Part shown: positions 31,706-44,800 of the stretch, piece by piece
How positions within the stretch are numbered: the first letter of the stretch is position 1
How the letters are laid out: every line of letters begins with the position of its first letter
Source of the DNA: Charina bottae
Lineage: Eukaryota; Chordata; Lepidosauria; Squamata; Charinaidae
NCBI GenBank assembly: GCA_023362775.1
Contig: JALMGJ010000006.1
Coordinates: forward strand, 16,204,001 to 16,268,000
Reading direction: 5' to 3'
DNA length: 64,000 nt
Program-made: the position numbers and the translations under genes
Notes under the pieces: model-generated
Database searches by the model: none
The model's input: only the letters and a program-made list of their open reading frames with translations
Told to the model about the DNA's origin: nothing

Positions 31706-34700
31706 TCTTCCCGAGCACCAACTTGAAAAGTTCCTTGGTTGGACTTGTGGCCTCTGCCACTGACCTATACTTCTCCCAAAATACTCTGATGTCTGAAAGC
31801 GGAATCCAGCAATTCTAGTAACTGCTTATTTGGAGTCGCATCCGCTTGTATGCCAAACGGATTACATGTTGTAGAGCTGCATTATTTTTGCAAATCAGAT
31901 GATGCATGCAGGTAGTATTAACTTTTTTAACTTAGCAAAAACATGCTGTAGTGGAGATTGTGGTCTGAAATCCTGAGGTTTCTCGATAAAGCTACACTGA
32001 GCTTTTCAAATTACTAGCTTTATTGTTATTGTAAGTATTTACACTGAAGCACTGACACTGTTTTGTAGCCATAAGTCTGGAAAGCTTATCTCAGGGATAC
32101 AAATATTCTTCAAAATCTGGTTCAACATCTTCCTAGTTTCTGGTGCATGCAAAGTCTGTGAGTGTGTAATAATGCTGTTTCTTTCCTTCTCTCTCTTCTA
32201 GTGTCTCATTATTGGGGCTGGACCCTGTGGCCTTCGAACAGCCATTGATCTCTCCTTTTTAGGAGCAAAGGTGGTGGTGATAGAAAAGCGTGATGCCTTC
32301 TCCCGCAACAATGTTCTGCATCTGTGGCCGTTCACCATTCATGACTTGAGAAGCCTTGGCGCCAAAAAGTTCTATGGCAAATTCTGTGCAGGAGCCATTG
32401 ACCATATCAGTAAGGCCCACAGGTGGAAGGAATGGATATTATGTGATGTTGTCATAGTAAAGGATGAGGACAAGTGGATTGTGTCTGAGGTTTCATGGAA
32501 GAGATGCTAAAGAAAGAGATAGAGATGCTAGTGTGAAAGTCTAGGCATAAGGCATAGTTGAGGAGGAAAGGATGAGTAAATTGAAAGGAGACATTTGGAA
32601 GTTTATTTATTTGTTTTGTGCACCACCAGCTTTAATAAAATCATCTTTAAAAAATCAGAAATATGCCCATATCCCAGTAGTGATGCTGGGATCCACGGGG
32701 TCGAAGGCTGGAGGTTCCAGGCCTCCTATCCCAAAACTCCTCTGGGTTCTCATCCTCTAGCCCTGTGCCCTGCTTTGGGATAACAGCTGGGTATTTCCTG
32801 TTGCCACCACCCATCATCCAGAGAGCATCTCACCTGGCATCTATCCCCTAAGCCCAGTAAGAGAGAGTGGAGGGGGGATTTCACACCCTGTGTTGCCTTC
32901 CTGGTGATTAAAAAATCAAAAGGCAAAAGATGAAATAATTTCTACAGCATCTCTTCCTGGTTGTGTATCATAGAGGTAGGGTGACTAGAGGATTCCCCCC
33001 TCCCCCCCAATTGATCTCACAGAAAGTGAAGAAAATCAAGCTATTATAAAGTAAAATGGTGAATCTCCTTTTTTTACTTGCAAGTATTAAAATGAAAACA
33101 TTCAGTGTGGGAAAAGATAAATTCAGAGAAGCCCAGATCGTGGTAATACAGCACCTTACAAATTCATGAAGAATGAACATTCAAAAAGAAGATGCAGTAT
33201 TCTGGGCAGACCACCAGGTGGTGGTGTCTGCCACAAATCTTTGGAGAGACTGGAGAGAGTTCAAAATATTGCAGATCATAAGATTCTATAAAAAAAAAGT
33301 TATATCTTCATGAACATAACCTGAAATATAAATGACAACTGAAATTAAACACCCAGGTCCATAATGTTTACAGAGACAAAGAAAATGAGACTTAGCACAG
33401 CACAGAAAACAGAAACCAAAAACCTAGCACAAATTCCCAACTATGTTTTACCTGTTTCTACAGAAATAGCAAGTTTCCTGAAGCAAAGGCTTCTCAGCTT
33501 CAATTTCTTGGACTTCTCCAGCTTCTTGGAGATCCCAAGTGTTCATCAAAAGCTGCTTGGAACAATGGAAACTAATACCCAAACCTTTTTATATCCAGCA
33601 TCTGGAGGTTCTGGGTATTCTGACTTCAAATTAGTCCATGTTTGTGTCAAAGAGCCATCCCTTACTTGTGGGGATGCGAATTCTGAGTATGTACTTTCAC
33701 ATGCAAGCTATATTCACAAAAAACTCTTGTTAATAACAGATCTATTGTGATGCTTTTGAACTAAAATGTAGCTGTCAGCTGTATATGAGAAAAGTTAATA
33801 CAATTTAATCAATACTTTATGGAATGCTCTCTTATTTTGGGAGCTGTTATCACCTGAAAGAAAACCCTAAGGTGCCATAGGCAGCTTGGTTGTTCAAGAA
33901 GCAAATCTACACAGTAGTTTCCTCCTGACTGTCATGACTAAATGGAGTAGAACTTAGAATAGTTCTCTTTTGTGTGATCTATGGCCAGTTCCATTTAGAT
34001 ATCAACCAAATGCTTTTGAAAGTTCTGCTGTAGACAACATTTTCAGGTGCTTTAAATCACATTGTTGACTTGATTACATTTTCAATGACAAACTTTTTGG
34101 CAGATAGAATACTTTATTGGCCAAGTATGACTAAACATACAAGGAATTTGTCTTTGGTGCAAGAGCTCTCAATAATAAATTATACAATCAAGAAAAGAAA
34201 AATTAAGAAAAAATAATACTGCAGCTATTTAACTAACACATACTCATATTTAAGGGAGAATTAAGGGACAATAATACTGCATCTGTTATCTAGCATATGT
34301 TCACATATAACAGAGCATTACCGGTCACATCTTAGCAGTCATGTGTTATCATTTTTGATATCATTATATCAGATCTTTGAAATGTGCGAGTGTTGCATAA
34401 ATTATGAAGAATTCCTTGTCTTTATTATTATCTGTGCTTCTGTTTCTCAGGTATTCGTCAGCTCCAGCTGATTCTCTTGAAGGTCTCCTTAATCCTCGGT
34501 GTCGAGATCCATGTCAACGTAGAATTTCAGGGTCTTCTCTGTCCTCCTGAGGACCAGGAGAATGGGAGTAAGTAGGGTGGGCATTTATGGCAGACTGTGG
34601 ATGAAATACTTGGTCTTCATACGATATCTAAGAAATAAAGGTAAATGTTCCCCCCCGCACATTTGTGCAGTCGTGTCCGACTCTAGGGGCCGGTGCTCAT

Positions 34701-37700
34701 TTCCGTTTCTCAGCCGAAGAGCCAGCGTTGTCTGATGACGCTTCCACGGTCATGTGGCCGCATGACACACGCGGAACGCTGTTACCTTCCCACCGAAGTA
34801 GTACCTATTAATCTACTTGCATTTGCATGCTTTCGAATTGCTAGGTTGGCAAGAGCTGGGGTGAGTTCGGGAGCTCACTCTGTCACGCGGGGCTAGGGAT
34901 TGGAACCTCCGAACGTGCGATCTTCCGATCGACAAGCCTGGCGTCTTACCCGCTGAGCCACCACGCCCCCTAGATCTAAGAAATTACTCTTGTATAATCA
35001 AAGCATCATGGGTAGTGGCTACATGTGGCTATTCCACTTATACATATAATGAGATGGTTAACTTCCCACATTGGTACTGAAAGACCCAGTTAAATGTTGC
35101 CTGAGTGTTCAAACCACTTATATGGCTGTATCCATTTTTGCACATGCCTTCTTAATATATAATTTATCTGCAGGGATAGGTTGGCGTGCACAAGTCTATC
35201 CAAAAACACATCCTGTATCAGAATACGAGTTTGATGTGATAATTGGAGGGGATGGAAGGCGAAATACTTTGGAAGGTAACTGTTGCTGATGTTTTTGTTG
35301 ATCTGTAGGGCACTCCTGCAGTCCAACTTTTGCCAGATTAGCCATACTGGCTGGGGATGATGGGAATAGAACTCCATTACAGTCACAAGACTTCTGTACC
35401 CACTGCTCGTTACTGCATTATGCTGTTTTGCTTAAGGCCCATTATCCAGGGAGACACTTTAATGAGAATAAATTGTGTTAGATGTGTAGACTGTAGTTTT
35501 ATGTTCAACCTCATGATTTGCGAAGAAGAGATTCCTTATTAAGTTCCTCTCCAGTTTTATGTCCTAGATAGTTGAGCTGGGAAAAGAACTTTCAGCTAAG
35601 ATCTTCCAGAACTGTTATCAGGCAGAGTAGAGAGAGGCCAGACAAAGTGGTGACTTAATTAAGAGTTGAAATGGACTGTATTTTTCTCTGTAACGTTTCA
35701 TTTGTCAATCTGTTTCCCCCCCCCCCAAAAAAAAAAATACTCCATAGCTCTTTGTAGATGACTCAGTATAGTTTATTTTGGAGGGGAGAAAATTAAATGC
35801 ATGGTAGGTTAATACAGATTTAGGAACTACTATCATTGTGCCTATACATCAGACCAGACAATTCATTTGAAACCTGAGGCCTGTTTTGCCATGGTGTATT
35901 TGTTCTGTAGGGTTTCGTCGAAAAGAGTTTCGTGGGAAGCTGGCAATTGCCATCACGGCAAACTTCATCAACCGGAATACCACAGCTGAAGCCAAGGTTG
36001 AAGAGATCAGTGGCGTGGCTTTCATTTTCAACCAGAAGTTCTTCCAGGATCTTCGAGAAGCAACTGGTTTGTAGAAGTGGTTTATAGCTGAAAATAGGCA
36101 ACTTTAATCTCATTATGCCTTTGTTCTAGAGGTGTTGCTGGCCTAGGAATGCGGTCAGCTTTACAGTTTGCATGCAGAGACAATGAACTAAAAGAAGTGG
36201 GTACATACTGTGGCTTCTACAGGATGTTTTCTTTGTGTATTCTTGACAACCAGATCTTCTGTAACTAGTATGTCCTTTTTTATAGCTTCTGAAATCATTA
36301 GGGCTGTGCAAATGCTGTGGTAGGGGTTATTTGGAATGCATAGGAAACACCTTTTCTTAAACCAGAGCTTTCCAAACTTTTCATGTTGGTGACACACTTT
36401 TTAGACATGCATCATTTCGCGACACACTCTTACAGCAGGGCATCATTTCGCAGCAGGGCACAAGGCAGGCACTAGGACCTGCGCGGAATCACAGCAGGTT
36501 TGGAGGCAGCCAAGGCACAAGGCAGGCACTAGGACCTGTGCGGCATCCTGGTAGGGCTCAGAGGCAGCAGCCGCAGCGACACACCCAGACATTGCAGCTG
36601 ACACACTAATGTGTCCCGACACAGTTTGGAAAGCTCTGTCTTAAACAGTTAAAGGAACCCCATCTTTTCCCAGGCTCATGCAGTTGCTTTGGGAGCTGTT
36701 GTCATTTGTCTCTGTATGCAAAGCAGTTTTCCCAGCATGCAAAGCAGTTTTCTGGGCCCAACTTCCAAAGCAATCACACGTACCTGGAAGAAGATGCTGC
36801 TGTTTTGACCATTTAAACAAGGTGCTTCATAATTTGTGCTTTCAGAAACCCTTCTTTTGAAGGACAGCCGAGCACTAACATCCATTGTCGTAATAATGAA
36901 TGATCTAATAGTGAAGTGGAAAGAATTTTATAGAGAACCTGGCCTCATGAGCTAAGTTCTAAGTGATCTTTTGAACTGAGTGGACAGATGTGCTAAATTG
37001 ATATGCATCACTACTGTTGATGGCAATATTCAAGCTCATTTTGCTGATTTGTGCTCAAGCATTTATGGTGCTGTTCCTTGACTCTTGATCTTTCTTGTTT
37101 CCATTTTAGGCATTGATCTGGAAAACATTGTCTACTACAAAGATGATACCCACTATTTTGTCATGACTGCCAAAAAGCAGAGCTTGCTGGACAAAGGAGT
37201 CATATTGCATGTAAGTGCTCTTTGAAACCTCAGTTAACACCCTGATGGCGGAGACCATTGACCTGCTTAAAAAGGTCAGGGGGGTTCATAATATTAGTTT
37301 CATTGTTTGGTGTCTGGATTGGATGTTCTGAATAAACTACTTTTAATAGCACTCCGTTTTGGTCTCTGGGTTCCATGATGCTTGAGGAGGGGTGCCCTCT
37401 AAATGTTCAGATAACTGGTTTGTTTCTGAGTTTAGCCTAGAGTATCCTAACTTGCCTATTGACCAGGGGTTTCTACTTCTGGGCAGCAATGGAATTTTAA
37501 TGTACTTTGACTAACCCTTTGTAATTTTGTGCAAAATGCAACCATTTCCTCTTTCTAAAGAATAACTTCCAGAACACTGTGAACCATCTCTAGAATTGGT
37601 AGATCAGCATGTTTCAGTTATGGAATGTTCCAGAGTTCCATGCAACAGATTTTTTTCTCTCCCAGGAAGTGATTTGTAGTATTCTCAGTGTATTTCAACC

Positions 37701-40700
37701 ATGAACTCAATTGGCACATTCTAGGAGAAAAGTGTAATACTTGGGAGGAAAACAGAATATAGAGAACTCTACTGGCAACCAGTTTAATGCCTATCTGTGT
37801 TTGTGTTTGTATACCAGAGCACATGTGGTATAAAACTGTGAAGACTAATTTGGTGATGCTGACTACTCATGAAGAGTTGGTTTTATATCAAAATAAGCTT
37901 CTATCCCTAAACCTTGGAGAATAGAATGAATAATCAATCAGCAATCAATTGTCTTTGCTCTAGTACTGTCATACAAAGAATGAAGCTCAGAGCTGGATGA
38001 GTAAACTTTGCTTACATAGTGGGACTTTCCTTTCTGATCCCCTGTAGTCTCTTGTGCCCTTCACTCCCAAAATTTGCACCAGTGGGCCCTATAGCCCTTC
38101 AGAACAGATTGTGATGGACAATTTTCCATCTTTCTGTTCTGCTGATGGAAATTTACCTTTCAGCAGGAGGGATTATTTGGATACCACCTTTTTGTTTTAA
38201 GACATCAAGTGTGAGATCCTCTGTCCTTGGTAAATTTTTTCTTTTAATTTATTCAGAATAATAGAATTTTAATATGCTGCTCAAAAAAATAAAGGGAACA
38301 CTGAAATAAGACATCCTAGATCTGAATGAATGAAATATTTGTATTAATTACTTTGTTCATTACATAGTTGAATGTGCTGACAACAAAATCACACAAAAAG
38401 CAATGGAAATCAAATGTAAGCAACCCCTGGAGGTCTGGATGTGGAGTTACACTCAAAAGAACACTACAGGCTGATCCAATGTTGATGTAATGTCCTTAAA
38501 ACAAGTCAAAATGAGGCTCAGTAGTGTGTGTGGCCTCCACGTGCCTGTATGACCTCCCTACAACGCCTGGGCATGCTCCTGATGAGGTGGCGGATGGTCT
38601 CCTGAGGGATCTCCTCCCACACCTGGACTAAAGCATCCCCCAACTCCTGGACAGTCTGTGGTGCAACGTGGCGTTGGTGGATGGAGCGAGACATGATGTC
38701 CCAGATGTGCTCAATTGGATTCAGGTCTGGGAACGGGCGGGCCAGTCCATAGCATCAATGCCTTCGTCTTGCAGGAACTGCTGGCACACTCCAGCCACAT
38801 GAGGTCTAGCATTGTCTTGCATTAGGAGGAACCCAGGGCCAACCGCACCAGCATATGGTCTCACAAGAGGTCTGAGGATCTCATCTCGGTACCTAATGGC
38901 AGTCAGGCTACCTCTGGCGAGCACATGGAGGGCTGTGCAGCCCCCTAAAGAAATGCCACCCCACACCATTACTGACCCACTGCCAAACCGGTCATGCTGG
39001 AGGATGTTGCAGGCAGCAGAACGTTCTCCACGGCGTCTCCAGACCCTGTCACGTCTGTCACATGTGCTCAGTGTGAACCTGCTTTCATCTGTGAAGAGCA
39101 CAGGGCGCCAGTGGCGAAGTTGCCAATCTTGTGTTCTCTGGCAAATGCCAAACGTCCTCCACGGTGTTGGGCTGTAAGTACAACCCCCACCTGTGGACGT
39201 CGGGCCCTCATACCACCCTCATGGAGTCTGTTTCTGACCGTTTGAGCAGCCACACGCACATTTGTGGCCCACTGGAGGTCATTTTGCAGGGCTCTGGCAG
39301 TGCTCCTCCTGTCCCTCCTTGCACAAAGGCGGAGGTAGCGGTCCTGCTGCTGGGTTGTTGCCCTCCTATGGCCTCCTCCACGTCTCCTGATGTACTGACC
39401 TGTCTCCTGGTAGCGCCTCCATGCTCTGGACACTACGCTGACAGACACAGCAAACCTTCTTGCCACAGCTCGCATTGATGTGCCATCCTGGATGAGCTGC
39501 ACTACCTGAGCCACTTGTGTGGGTTGTAGACTCCGTCTCATGCTACCACTAGAGTGGAAGCACCGCCAGCATTCAAAAGTGACCAAACCATCAGCCAGAA
39601 AGCATAGGAACTGAGAAGTGGTCTGTGGTCACCACCTGCAGATCCACTCCTTTATTGGGGATGTCTTGCTAACTGCCTATGCTTTCCGCCTGTTGTCTAT
39701 TCCATGTGCACAACAGCATGTGAAATTGATTGTCAATCAGTGTTGCTACCTAAGTGGACAGTTTGATTTCACAGAAGTGTGATTGACTTGGACTTACATT
39801 GTGTTGTTTCAGTGTTCCCTTTATTTTTTTGAGCAGTGTACATTCCAATAATGTTGGTTGCCAGCTTGTTCAAAACAAGGAGGGCTTTCTCCTGCATAAG
39901 CTTCAAACAATGAATTCCATCATTTTTTCTCTCTCTGGAGAGACATACAGATTTATTGTGTGTCACAAAATAATGGCTCTGTTTACAGAATCATAACAGA
40001 AGGGAGAGGGAATGATTGAGAAACAGATAAAAGAATGGGCAGCAACAATCTACTTCCACTCATGTTCCCCAGCAATTGATGGATTTCATATTTTTGTATG
40101 AATATGAAATACTATTAAATCAAACTGAATGTTCTGGCCTGCAATGGAAAATGTGATTGCTGAAGGCAGTCCGTTGCAGAGAAACTCCAAATTCACCTCC
40201 AATGTCATTACATTGTGCTACAAATAATAGATCCATCCAATCAGATTTTGCGTGGTCTCCTTCGTAGTCCTCTTCCACTAAGGAACACGGGGCAACCTTC
40301 TATTTATGTAGGTTATTGGTCTGGGCAGACTTGGCATCAATAATAGAAATAATAATATATTTTCAGTATGTTGAATAGCTCATGGTTCTTCTTTATTTTG
40401 TCTGGCAGGACTATGCAGACACAGAACTATTACTGTCACGAGAGAATGTGGACCAAGAGGCTCTGCTCAGCTATGCCAGAGAAGCTGCTGACTTCTCAAC
40501 TAATCAGCAGCTGCCATCGCTGGACTTTGCCATCAACCACTATGGACAGCCCGATGTCGCAATGTTTGACTTTACGTGCATGTATGCCTCAGAGAATGCG
40601 GCCATGGTTCGAGAAGTGAATGGCCATCAGTTACTTGTGGCATTGGTTGGGGACAGTTTGTTAGAGGTTTGTTCTCTAAATGTCTTACTTGAGCTTTTAC

Positions 40701-41810
40701 TTTACTTTTCTTTTTTATATTTGTTCTCGCTTTAGGCCAAAATGGTAAACAGGGCACCATTTCGTAGTATCATCATAGGCTTTTTCTCTGAGGAGAAATG
40801 TGCAGATCGCTTTCTGAAGGACTTACAGTAGAAGCAAACTGAATTACACTAGAGTTTTCCAGTCTAGGGTAAAAAAAATAGAAAGAATAATGAAAATAAT
40901 GGTTTTAAGAAAAAAAAATTGAAAATGAATGTAGAGGTAGTTTCCAGAAACTTAGCTACTTTTGAATAGAGTTATCATTTTAACTATTCTTACCTGTCTA
41001 GCTTAACTCTGCTTCTCCTTTAGAATCTTTTTTGTCCTAGAAATATATTATTTGTTTTAGCAGAATAATATTAAGTTAACCTACATAACAAAGTTTTGTT
41101 TTTGTCCTCAAAAATTAAATGGGCAGCATATAGGCATATCTGAGGTGATTTCATCGTTGCATATTGAGGGCACATTTGTATTTTTCTGAGTCACAGGTAT
41201 CTCTGAAGGTGAATGGAAATGCAGTATGAACATTTCAGTTGAGATTAGAATTATTATTGTTTTTGGAGCAAATGAGTTTTTCTGTAACTCTGATTTCTGT
41301 GTAAAGAGGTATGACATGAAGAAGGTGTATATTTCTGACTTGTTAAACACAAGGAGTAGGCCATATTAGAAGTAGCTGGAAGGACTTTTTCTTCTACTTG
41401 ATATCCCATAGGTATGAAAAACATGGTTTTACAGAGTCTTTAATAAGGCATTAAACGAGGATGCTCACAATGATATATTGGACTTCAGAAAGTTATTCCA
41501 GGACACTGAAGGCTCTTTAGCAATCCCATCAGACCTTGGTCCTACAGATGCTCCCTTGGGGTTTTTAAGTAGTTCTGCAGTGTGCATGCAAAGGAAGGGA
41601 CTCAGCCATGTTTCCCATGGAATATATTTTCCTTTCTCTTATTCCTCCCAACCCCTTTTTGTGGTTGCTTCCAGCCGTTTTGGCCAATGGGAACTGGAAT
41701 AGCCAGGGGCTTTCTTGCTGCCATGGACTCTGCCTGGATGGTACGAAGCTGGTCCTTAGGAACAAGTCCTTTGGAGGTCCTTGCAGAAAGGTAATGAAAT
41801 GCCTGTTTCT

Positions 41811-41857
<47 letters not shown>

Positions 41858-44800
41858 TGTTTTGTTGGAAGCAGGAAATTTATCTGAAATGTATCTACTG
41901 TATATGTAACAGTATGCACCTTCAGGCTCATCAAACATGCTGTGTATATGCATTTATTAGCATCTTCCATATTTCATTTCTGTGCCCTCCTGTTTGTCCC
42001 TGTGCTAGTCAATGTGTTTATCCAGAGATGCTGGTCATTTTCTGTATACAGTTACTACGGCTTAGCAAGGAATAACACACTTTTCTCTTAGTTCAATTTA
42101 AGCCATTTTTTACCCCATGCACAATCTGAATATAGTTAGGTGGACATAGAGAAAGTTGCCCAGTTATGCTTATAACAGGCAACACCCTTAAGCCCAAAAC
42201 TCAGGGTAAAAAATGCCATTGCTATGTTAAGCCCAAACAAACAATATAAAGTTTAATGTGATCGCTTGCTTCACACAATTTGGAAAAAAATGTTTGGGCT
42301 TCCACAACATATGAACCACAAATTGTTCAACCTCTCTAGCTTGGACTAGCGTGTGGTGTGAACACAGCCTTACAATTTGATCCTATATATACCTACTCAG
42401 AAGTAAGTCTCACTGTGTTTGGTGAAATTTTCCTTCTAGTAAGCATTCCAGTGAACTCCCAAGCTCAGGAAATGTGATATGTGGAACGGGCCAGGGAAGA
42501 TTTGTCTAGACAGATTGATCAGGGTCATAATCAAGATCACAATTCATATGGACGGGGATGGGTTGAAAACTAGTGACACATATATTTAACTGGTATTGCT
42601 AAAATGGCATCGAGTACACCAGCTTTTTAGTATTACAGAAACAGATCATTTGAAAATGGGCCATTGTGTACTTATCTATCTTAAAAAGTCTGGGCTAACA
42701 GCAGTGTAATTAAAAACTATTCTTTTCCAATATGCATTTTTCTTTCATTAAATCAGGGCTTTCCAAAGTTTTCCTGCGGCGACACACCAACCGCCGTTGG
42801 TGTGTCGCCGCAGGAAAACCCGGAAGTGCCGCCGTTGCGGCAGCGTGCAAAAATCCGGAAGCGCTGCTGCCGCTTTCGGGTTTTTGCGTGCCGCCGTTGG
42901 TGTGTCGCTGTGGGAAAACCCGGAAGCGCTGATGATTAGTACTCATTAGTACTGCCTGTCTTTCTCTGTTTTAACTCCCTTAAATACTCCAGCCTAATCT
43001 CACTCAACTTTCTGAGTTTTCTAATTGCATTTGGCTCTTCTCAACAGGCCAAGTACTGCCCTGGTTTGAAGACTGCATGCAGTGTGCAGTTTGTCAGATG
43101 CCACTTCTCTTATCTTTGCAAGGCAAAGATATTTCCAGTGGTATGTACATCACTGGCAGTCAGCGAAGCACAGCTCAGGAGAATTGGAAATAAGGCCATA
43201 ATCAAAATGACTTCTTCTGTCTTATCCCTGCCTCTGAACAGGAGGTTCTTCCTCAGCTTAACCAACCAACCAGCTCATAAAGATAACTTGAAACTAACTC
43301 AGTTAAACACAGAAGTTTCTTGCAATATGTAAGGCTCAGAAAGGGCCCTACTTCATTAATTTGAAAATATAAATGCCAACTTCAAGCTGTTTAGGTATGG
43401 ATCAGGCAGTTATTCTAGATGGGGGAAAAAGATAACCATTTGACAGAAATAGTTGGGACACAACAGTAAAAGCCACCCACCAAGTGGAACATAGTCGTTT
43501 TGCTCTTAGGGGTAAAGTCATGTCTGTCAATGTCTTTTATATCACTGAAGCTGGCATCAATGTCCTGTTTTTCCTAGAGAGAGCATCTATAGGTTGTTGC
43601 CTCAAACTACACCGGAGAACGTCAGCAAGAACTTCAGCCAATACAGCATTGATCCTGTCACTCGGTACCCCAACATCAATGTCAATTTCCTAAGACCAAG
43701 CCAGGTAATTGGCTGTATTCTGTGGTGGTCTAGGGCATATGATGGACATCTTGTGCAACCCAGTTGAAGGACTGCATTAAAATAATATAAATACAGCATT
43801 GAAGTATTACAACATGTTAGCTGCAGCAACAGAAGAGAATAAATCAAAGCTTGTCACAAAAGTAAAGTCTTGGGGTCACTTTTGACTTTGAGTAGTTATG
43901 TTCATTTCTGTCCATGGATTATGGATTAAGCCAGAGCTTTCCAAACTGTGTGTCGCGACACAAAAGTGTGTCGCCACACACAGTCGGCTGTGTCGCCACA
44001 CAACCCGGAAGTGGCAGTGGGGGCGTGCACGGCGGCGGCGGCACCGCCGCACCATCGGTGCTTCCGCGTTTTAGCGGAGGCTGCCGCCGCCATTCACGCC
44101 CCCGCCCGCACCGGGTTTTCCCGCGGTGACACATGAAAATCCGAAGGCGCTGTAGCCGCGGCGGCACGCAAAGACTGAAAGCGGCAGCAGCGCTTCCGGG
44201 TTTTCACGCGGCGACACACCAAGGGCGGTTGGTGTGTCGCCGCGGGAAAACTTTGGAAAGCCCTGGATTAAGCAATAGAAGGTATTGTTTATTTTATATA
44301 CATGTCCAAATAATTAAGACAAAAAGGTGTATTGGAAAGGGAAATAATTTCAGAATTATTTGGGCAGATTTTTTGTTAATCTTTATTCCATGAAATGTAT
44401 AAACAGGTGGCAGCCGCTGGCTGCCCTTATCTAAATTTGGAGGTGAAGCATCATTGGGCCTGTTTAGTACTTAGATGGGAGATCTTGGTGAATCGTGGGG
44501 TGTACAAGAGAGGCAAAACTATTTATATTGTATTTTAATCTTGTTTTATTGTAAGCTGCCCAGAGTCCCCCGTTGGGGGACATGTGCGGTCATATAAATT
44601 TGAATAATAAATAAATAAAAACATGGAAACAGTTTGGAACAGTCTTTGACATTAATATGCAATGTTCAGATGCATTAAAATTAAGTGCAGGTGTCATCCT
44701 GACAAAACTATCAAGCAGTGGAACAGCTTGCCTCCCAGAGTTGTGGGTGCCCCGTTGCTGGAGGTTTTCAAGAAGACATTAGACAACCATTTGTCTGAGA

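Noticed and set aside
33364..33750. 128-codon open frame in a MICAL3 intron
   Set aside because: The spliced MICAL3 frame is complete without it, and it resembles no known domain.
41608..42075. 155-codon frame overlapping coding exon 8 and the TG repeat
   Set aside because: It is in a different frame from MICAL3 and is extended by the dinucleotide repeat.
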